Assembly: GCA_001931535.1 (NCBI GenBank)
Contig: CP016211.1
Coordinates: 7,921,703-7,985,702, forward strand
DNA: 64,000 bases
Direction of reading: 5' to 3'
Source of the DNA: Minicystis rosea
GTDB lineage: Bacteria; Myxococcota_A; Polyangia; Polyangiales; Polyangiaceae
The notes beneath the pieces were generated by a model. The model did no database searches and was not told the DNA's origin. It worked only from the letters and a program-made list of their open reading frames with translations. How positions within the stretch are numbered: the stretch's first letter is position 1; each line of letters begins with the position of its first letter. Below are positions 60,442 through 64,000 of the stretch, one piece after another. Made by a program: the position numbers and the translations under genes.

Positions 60442-62910
60442 ATGCACCCGACGTTTTGGCTGACGAAAGCGAGCCCCGAGCGCCGCGCGCGAGCGCTGTG
60501 GGCGGCGATCTTCGCGCTCGTTGCGCTGTTCGCGAGCTGCGCCGGGCCTACCCCGCCGCCGCGCACGACCGAAGGCGTGGCCGCGATGCTGGGCGCCGCC
60601 GTGGGCGGCGAGGTCCGGCCCGACGATTTCGTGTGGGAGGCGCGCGGGGGATTTCTCGCCGACGCCTTCCTCGGGCGGCAGGTGCTCTTCCTCGCGCGCA
60701 AGCCGGGAAACGCGGCGGAGCTGTACCGCGCCCGCGTGCGGCTGACGCGCGCAGGGCACCCGCTCGGCCTGCGCATGGTGCGCAACCTCACGCAAAGCCC
60801 GCTCGGCGACGAGCACGACCTGGTGGCGCAGGGCCACCACGCGGCCTATGTGACGAAGGCGTTCGGCGCCGTACAAGGCGTCACGTTGCTCGATCTCGAG
60901 GGCGAGGGCGACGCGCGCGAAGCACGCACCCGCTGGCAACGCGCGGCCGCCGCGATCGAGAGCTGGCTCACGACGGGGAGCACGCGCGGCGTGGGTCGCA
61001 CGGAGATCACCTTCGGGGTGCCGCCGACCGAGGCTCGCCACGAGCTGCAGGGCGATCTGCTGGTGATGGCGCTCGGCAAGGAGGCGCTCCCCGCGGCCCT
61101 CGATCTGCGCGATGGATCGCTCAACACCGGCGCGCAGAACACGTTTGCCGCCTCGGCCCAGCGCATCCCGCACCGCGCACCGGCCATGGGCGACGTGGCG
61201 GCGCGCGCGACGAGCGAGCTCCTCGGTGAGGGTGCCGGTGCGGGCGTGCGGGCCTTCGCCGGATCGATCGATGCCGTCACCGCGAAGCTGTCTCGGGTGA
61301 AGCGCGTCGATGCGACCATCGAGGCGGGCGATGCCGCGGCGACGGTGGGAGACACGTTCCCGCCGGCGGCGATCGCGCCGGTGATCCAGCCGGCGCTCGC
61401 GGGTGAAGGCGTGTGGACGGCGCGCGGCGCGGTGGGGCGCGGCGAGGTGAAGGGCGCGCCGGCCTTCGCGTACGAGACGGCGATCCGCCCGGATCCGCGG
61501 GCTCCCGAGTCGTTGGTGCGGCTCGTCGCGCTGGACACGAGGCAGATCGATCTGCGCCTCGCTCCGGGCGTCGACGAGCCCCGCTCCCGGATTGGTCTTC
61601 ATGGCACCGGGCGGCCCCCCGAAGGCCTCGCGGCGGATCGGATGGTCGCCGCGTTCGCAGGAGGCCCGGCGGGCAAGGCGACCGATGCGAACAAGGCGGA
61701 GCCGGGATTCGTGGCCGAGCGGCGCGTGCTGGCCGCGCCGGTGCCGGGGATGGCGGCGATCGCGCTGACCGAGGATGGCCGCGCGTCGCTGGGCGCGTGG
61801 CCTTTCGGGGCCGAGATGGCCGCGCCGTTCGTGTCGCTGCGACAGACGCCCGAGATGCTCGTCGGCTCGGGCAAGCCTTCCCATGAAGGGTCGAGCGAGG
61901 CCGGCGAGCGCTCGGCGTTGGGTCTCTTGCCGAATGGGCAGATCGTCTATGCGTGGAGCGTCCGCGCCACGCCCGAGACGCTGGCCCGCGCGCTGACGCT
62001 CTCCGGTTGCACGCAGGCGGTGCCCCTCGCGGGCGGGCCCATGCCCTCCGGTTTCGCATATCTGCGCGCGGGCGCACCGGCAGAGCCCGTGTCGCGCGCG
62101 ATGTCGCTCGGCCCCGATCAGCTCGCGGGTCGCTCGACCAACGATCTGTTTTACGCGGTCCTCCGCAACGCCGGCCCTCCGGCGAGCGGCGCAACGCTCG
62201 CGCCCGATGCCGGCCGGCAGCCGAGCCCGGCGTGGTTGCCTGCGATCCACACCGGCGTCGTGACCGGGCTCGGCGCGCAGATTCACGTGACCACGTTCGC
62301 GGCGGGAAGGCTCGTGTTCAAGCTCCGCCCCGGCCTGAAGGAGCCGGCGACCAAAGCCATCGCCGCGCTGCCCACCACGCTGACCGAAGGTGATCAAGCG
62401 AAGGTGATGGCGGCCATCGGCCTGGGTACCGGCAAGCGGCGCGGGGCTCGCGGCCTGATCGTCGAAGGCGCGTCGGGCCTGCCCGTCCGCAGTGAGGACA
62501 CGGGCGCGCTCCTGTTCGATCACGGTCGCCCGCGCGTCGTGAAAGCCTCGGAAATGAAGCCTTCCCCGGGCATCGATGCGACCGAGCTCCCGCTGACGGC
62601 CGACGAAGGCAAGCTCCTCCCCGCGGCCCGCGACGTCGGCTCGATGCGCGCGCGCGCGGCCGCCTGTGTGCTGGAAGACGGCACCTTTGCCGTGGCCGCG
62701 ACCACCTTCGACAGCGACGAGGCCGCGACCACGGCATTGCTGGATCTCGGCTGCACGCGGGTCGTCGCGCTCGACCGCGGCTCGCATGCCTCGGCCTTCC
62801 TCCACCGCACCGGCACCGATGCCGCACCGCAGCCCCGCTACGAAACGAGCGCCATCTTCGCGGTCGAGCTCCCCCTCGCCGGCCGCGCCGGCCCGCTGCC
62901 GGCCCCGTGA
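60442..62910 (+). CDS. Large hypothetical lipoprotein
   Basis: An 822-residue protein from ATG 60442 with a signal ending ALFASC (Cys 33). The rest is Ala/Gly-rich and globular. Two short segments, LSGCTQAVPL and LDLGCTRVVALDRGSHASAFL, look like the C-terminal strand of phosphodiester-glycosidase (NAGPA-like) domains, which usually end with LDGGGSST, but the glycine-rich core is missing. The domain call is therefore weak. Function unknown. Confidence 0.6.
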   Translation: MHPTFWLTKASPERRARALWAAIFALVALFASCAGPTPPPRTTEGVAAMLGAAVGGEVRPDDFVWEARGGFLADAFLGRQVLFLARKPGNAAELYRARVRLTRAGHPLGLRMVRNLTQSPLGDEHDLVAQGHHAAYVTKAFGAVQGVTLLDLEGEGDAREARTRWQRAAAAIESWLTTGSTRGVGRTEITFGVPPTEARHELQGDLLVMALGKEALPAALDLRDGSLNTGAQNTFAASAQRIPHRAPAMGDVAARATSELLGEGAGAGVRAFAGSIDAVTAKLSRVKRVDATIEAGDAAATVGDTFPPAAIAPVIQPALAGEGVWTARGAVGRGEVKGAPAFAYETAIRPDPRAPESLVRLVALDTRQIDLRLAPGVDEPRSRIGLHGTGRPPEGLAADRMVAAFAGGPAGKATDANKAEPGFVAERRVLAAPVPGMAAIALTEDGRASLGAWPFGAEMAAPFVSLRQTPEMLVGSGKPSHEGSSEAGERSALGLLPNGQIVYAWSVRATPETLARALTLSGCTQAVPLAGGPMPSGFAYLRAGAPAEPVSRAMSLGPDQLAGRSTNDLFYAVLRNAGPPASGATLAPDAGRQPSPAWLPAIHTGVVTGLGAQIHVTTFAAGRLVFKLRPGLKEPATKAIAALPTTLTEGDQAKVMAAIGLGTGKRRGARGLIVEGASGLPVRSEDTGALLFDHGRPRVVKASEMKPSPGIDATELPLTADEGKLLPAARDVGSMRARAAACVLEDGTFAVAATTFDSDEAATTALLDLGCTRVVALDRGSHASAFLHRTGTDAAPQPRYETSAIFAVELPLAGRAGPLPAP

Positions 62911-63001
62911 TGTGGACGCTTCGATGAGCGCGCGCTGCTGATGCGGGCTCGATATCCCTGCGCTGGTAGTGCTTCGACTTCGATAAGCGAGCTCGACCGC
63001 T

Positions 63002-63661
63002 CTACGCGGCCTCGATGACCATCATCGCGCGGAGCCGGCTCAACGCGCGCGAAAGGATCTGCGAGATCCGCGGCTCGCTCAACCCGAGCTCGGCCCCGAT
63101 GTCCTTGAGGCGGGCGCCGTCGAAGTAATAGCGGCCGACGATGGTCCGCTCCCGCTCCGGAAGTTGTTGGAGGGCTTGGGCGAGGGCCCGTCGGCGGGAG
63201 GATGCCTCGACCAGCTCGGATGGATCGTCCCCACCGGCGAGCTCGGACTCGTCGTCGTTGGCGACCTCTTCGAAGCTCACGAAGCAGGCGGGCTTGTCGC
63301 CCTCGCCCTCGGCCGCGCTCATGCGGTCGCGAACCCGGCGCGAGAGCCAGTCCTGAGCGCGGAGCTCGTCGAAGATGGCGCCGCGAATGCGGACCCTGGC
63401 GTACCAGGCGAACGCGGCGCCGCTGTCACCACCATTGCGTCGGAGCGAGTCGACGAGCCCATAGACCCCGGCCGCGAGCAGGTCGTCCCGCTGCACGTTG
63501 GCCGGGAGGCGTCGGGCGACCTTCTGCACCACCCGCCGGACCAGCGGGAGGTACGCGTCGATGTCGCTTTGGAGAACCCGGTGCACGTCACCCCGCGTCT
63601 CGGGAGGGCCGGCGGACCAAGCCGCCCGTTCAGGCTCGGGCACACCCCACCCTACGCCCAC
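63002..63661 (-). CDS. FliA-type sigma factor (sigma-70 family)
   Basis: About 219 residues from GTG 63661, which follows AGGGG by seven bases; an in-frame GTG at 63706 would add 15 residues. Region 2 begins YLPLVRRVVQKVARRLP and includes the core FAWYARVRIRGAIFDELR, and region 4 is LPERERTIVGRYYFDGARLKDIGAELGLSEPRISQI, matching the FliA/sigma-28 group. These sigma factors usually drive flagellar or developmental genes. Its target promoters are not in view. Confidence 0.9.
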   Translation of the reverse strand: MGVGWGVPEPERAAWSAGPPETRGDVHRVLQSDIDAYLPLVRRVVQKVARRLPANVQRDDLLAAGVYGLVDSLRRNGGDSGAAFAWYARVRIRGAIFDELRAQDWLSRRVRDRMSAAEGEGDKPACFVSFEEVANDDESELAGGDDPSELVEASSRRRALAQALQQLPERERTIVGRYYFDGARLKDIGAELGLSEPRISQILSRALSRLRAMMVIEAA

Positions 63662-63854
63662 CTCTAGTCCCCTCGATTGGCTCACGCTGGGAGATTCCTG
63701 ACACACGACGGCCTGGGCGCAAGCCTCTCGAACGACCGCGACAGGATAGCCCGACTCGGGGCGGGTCGCTCGTGACCCACATTCACGAAAACGGCGACCG
63801 ATCGATCCCGCGAGCCAAGTTTTCGTTTCGAATTACGAAGGCTTACGAGACACC

Positions 63855-64000
63855 CTACTGGGTGTCGGATGACCCGGCCTGCGGTGCCGATCCAGGGGCA
63901 TCTTCGTCGCTGCTGGGTGCGCCGGCACCCGGGTGAGGCTCCACGTCGCGCACGGCTTCGTCAGCTCCGTGGTTGGCATTCGAGGAGTCGTAGTGAGGGG
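63855..64000 (-). CDS. Possible C-terminus of a gene continuing beyond the window
   Basis: The minus strand from base 64000 stays open for 48 codons and ends in TAG at 63855-63857. The encoded tail is acidic and Pro/Ser/Gly/Asp-rich, as a disordered C-terminus would be. A hairpin (GACACCC/GGGTGTC, 63849-63855 with 63860-63866) overlaps the stop. Coding is likely but not proven, because only the end is visible. Confidence 0.4.
   Translation of the reverse strand, partial: PHYDSSNANHGADEAVRDVEPHPGAGAPSSDEDAPGSAPQAGSSDTQ

Noticed and set aside
60190..62805. Long minus-strand frame opposite the 822-residue lipoprotein gene
   Set aside because: Arg/Gly/His-rich; the plus strand has a signal peptide and lipobox.
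1..64000. CRISPR array, tRNA or rRNA genes
   Set aside because: No regularly spaced repeats or recognisable RNA-gene sequences were seen on either strand.

Overview
The window looks like a chromosomal segment of a large-genome, GC-rich myxobacterium, most likely of the Polyangiales (Polyangium/Sorangium type). The signs are: strong GC bias at third codon positions; a very large Ser/Thr kinase-ATPase-GAF-histidine kinase hybrid; many small genus-specific lipoproteins with Cys-rich or Gly/Ser/Pro-rich stretches; an IgGFc-binding-like lipoprotein; an AgmX/PglI-type C-terminal domain; a MYXO-CTERM-like tail; and sterol genes. No rRNA, tRNA, CRISPR array or intact transposase was recognised. The window cuts a gene at its left edge and probably one at its right edge.

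Layout. Positions 1-13038 (+) are the end of a polyketide-type locus: a C-terminal KR-ACP piece with a single-base frameshift inside the ACP active-site motif, a methyltransferase, a free-standing thioesterase with a long disordered N-terminal tail, a patatin-like lipase, an unrecognised 480-residue protein, an acyltransferase-like/SnoaL-like fusion, and a 1789-residue kinase/ATPase/histidine kinase. Most junctions overlap or are close, so this looks like one transcription unit. Positions 13019-17225 hold small lineage-specific proteins and a heparinase II/III-like lipoprotein. Positions 17324-22565 carry kup (K+ uptake), a universal stress protein, and the translationally coupled gnd-zwf pair. 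Positions 22763-28079 carry an IgGFc-binding-like lipoprotein, a small membrane protein and a Ski2-like helicase.

Positions 28295-31294 (-) form a short unit encoding a sterol C-5 desaturase, a 7-dehydrocholesterol reductase and a small membrane protein, ending in a good intrinsic terminator. These are two consecutive late steps of cholesterol-type sterol synthesis. Upstream are gdhA, cdsA and uppS (phospholipid and polyprenyl precursors). A divergent gene fuses a Kal-type hotdog domain to a Kce/BKACE domain (lysine-fermentation-type chemistry). Positions 36302-41508 contain an RDD protein, small lipoproteins and a secreted M15 peptidase with six tandem Trp/Cys repeats. Positions 41859-46076 contain a DUF5996 protein, a SIMPL protein, and a WS/DGAT acyltransferase coupled to an ATP-grasp protein.

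Positions 46140-64000 contain a VIT/vWA/AgmX/DUF2135 lipoprotein, a MITE-like inverted-repeat element, a divergent TetR-EthD pair with a palindromic operator, a DUF3857/transglutaminase/TPR lipoprotein, a zinc-ribbon protein, an HD-domain protein, three further lipoproteins (one heparinase-like) and a FliA-type sigma factor. The recurrent theme is envelope and lipid biology: polyketide or lipid tailoring, sterols, wax esters/TAG, CDP-DAG, undecaprenyl-PP and many lipoproteins.
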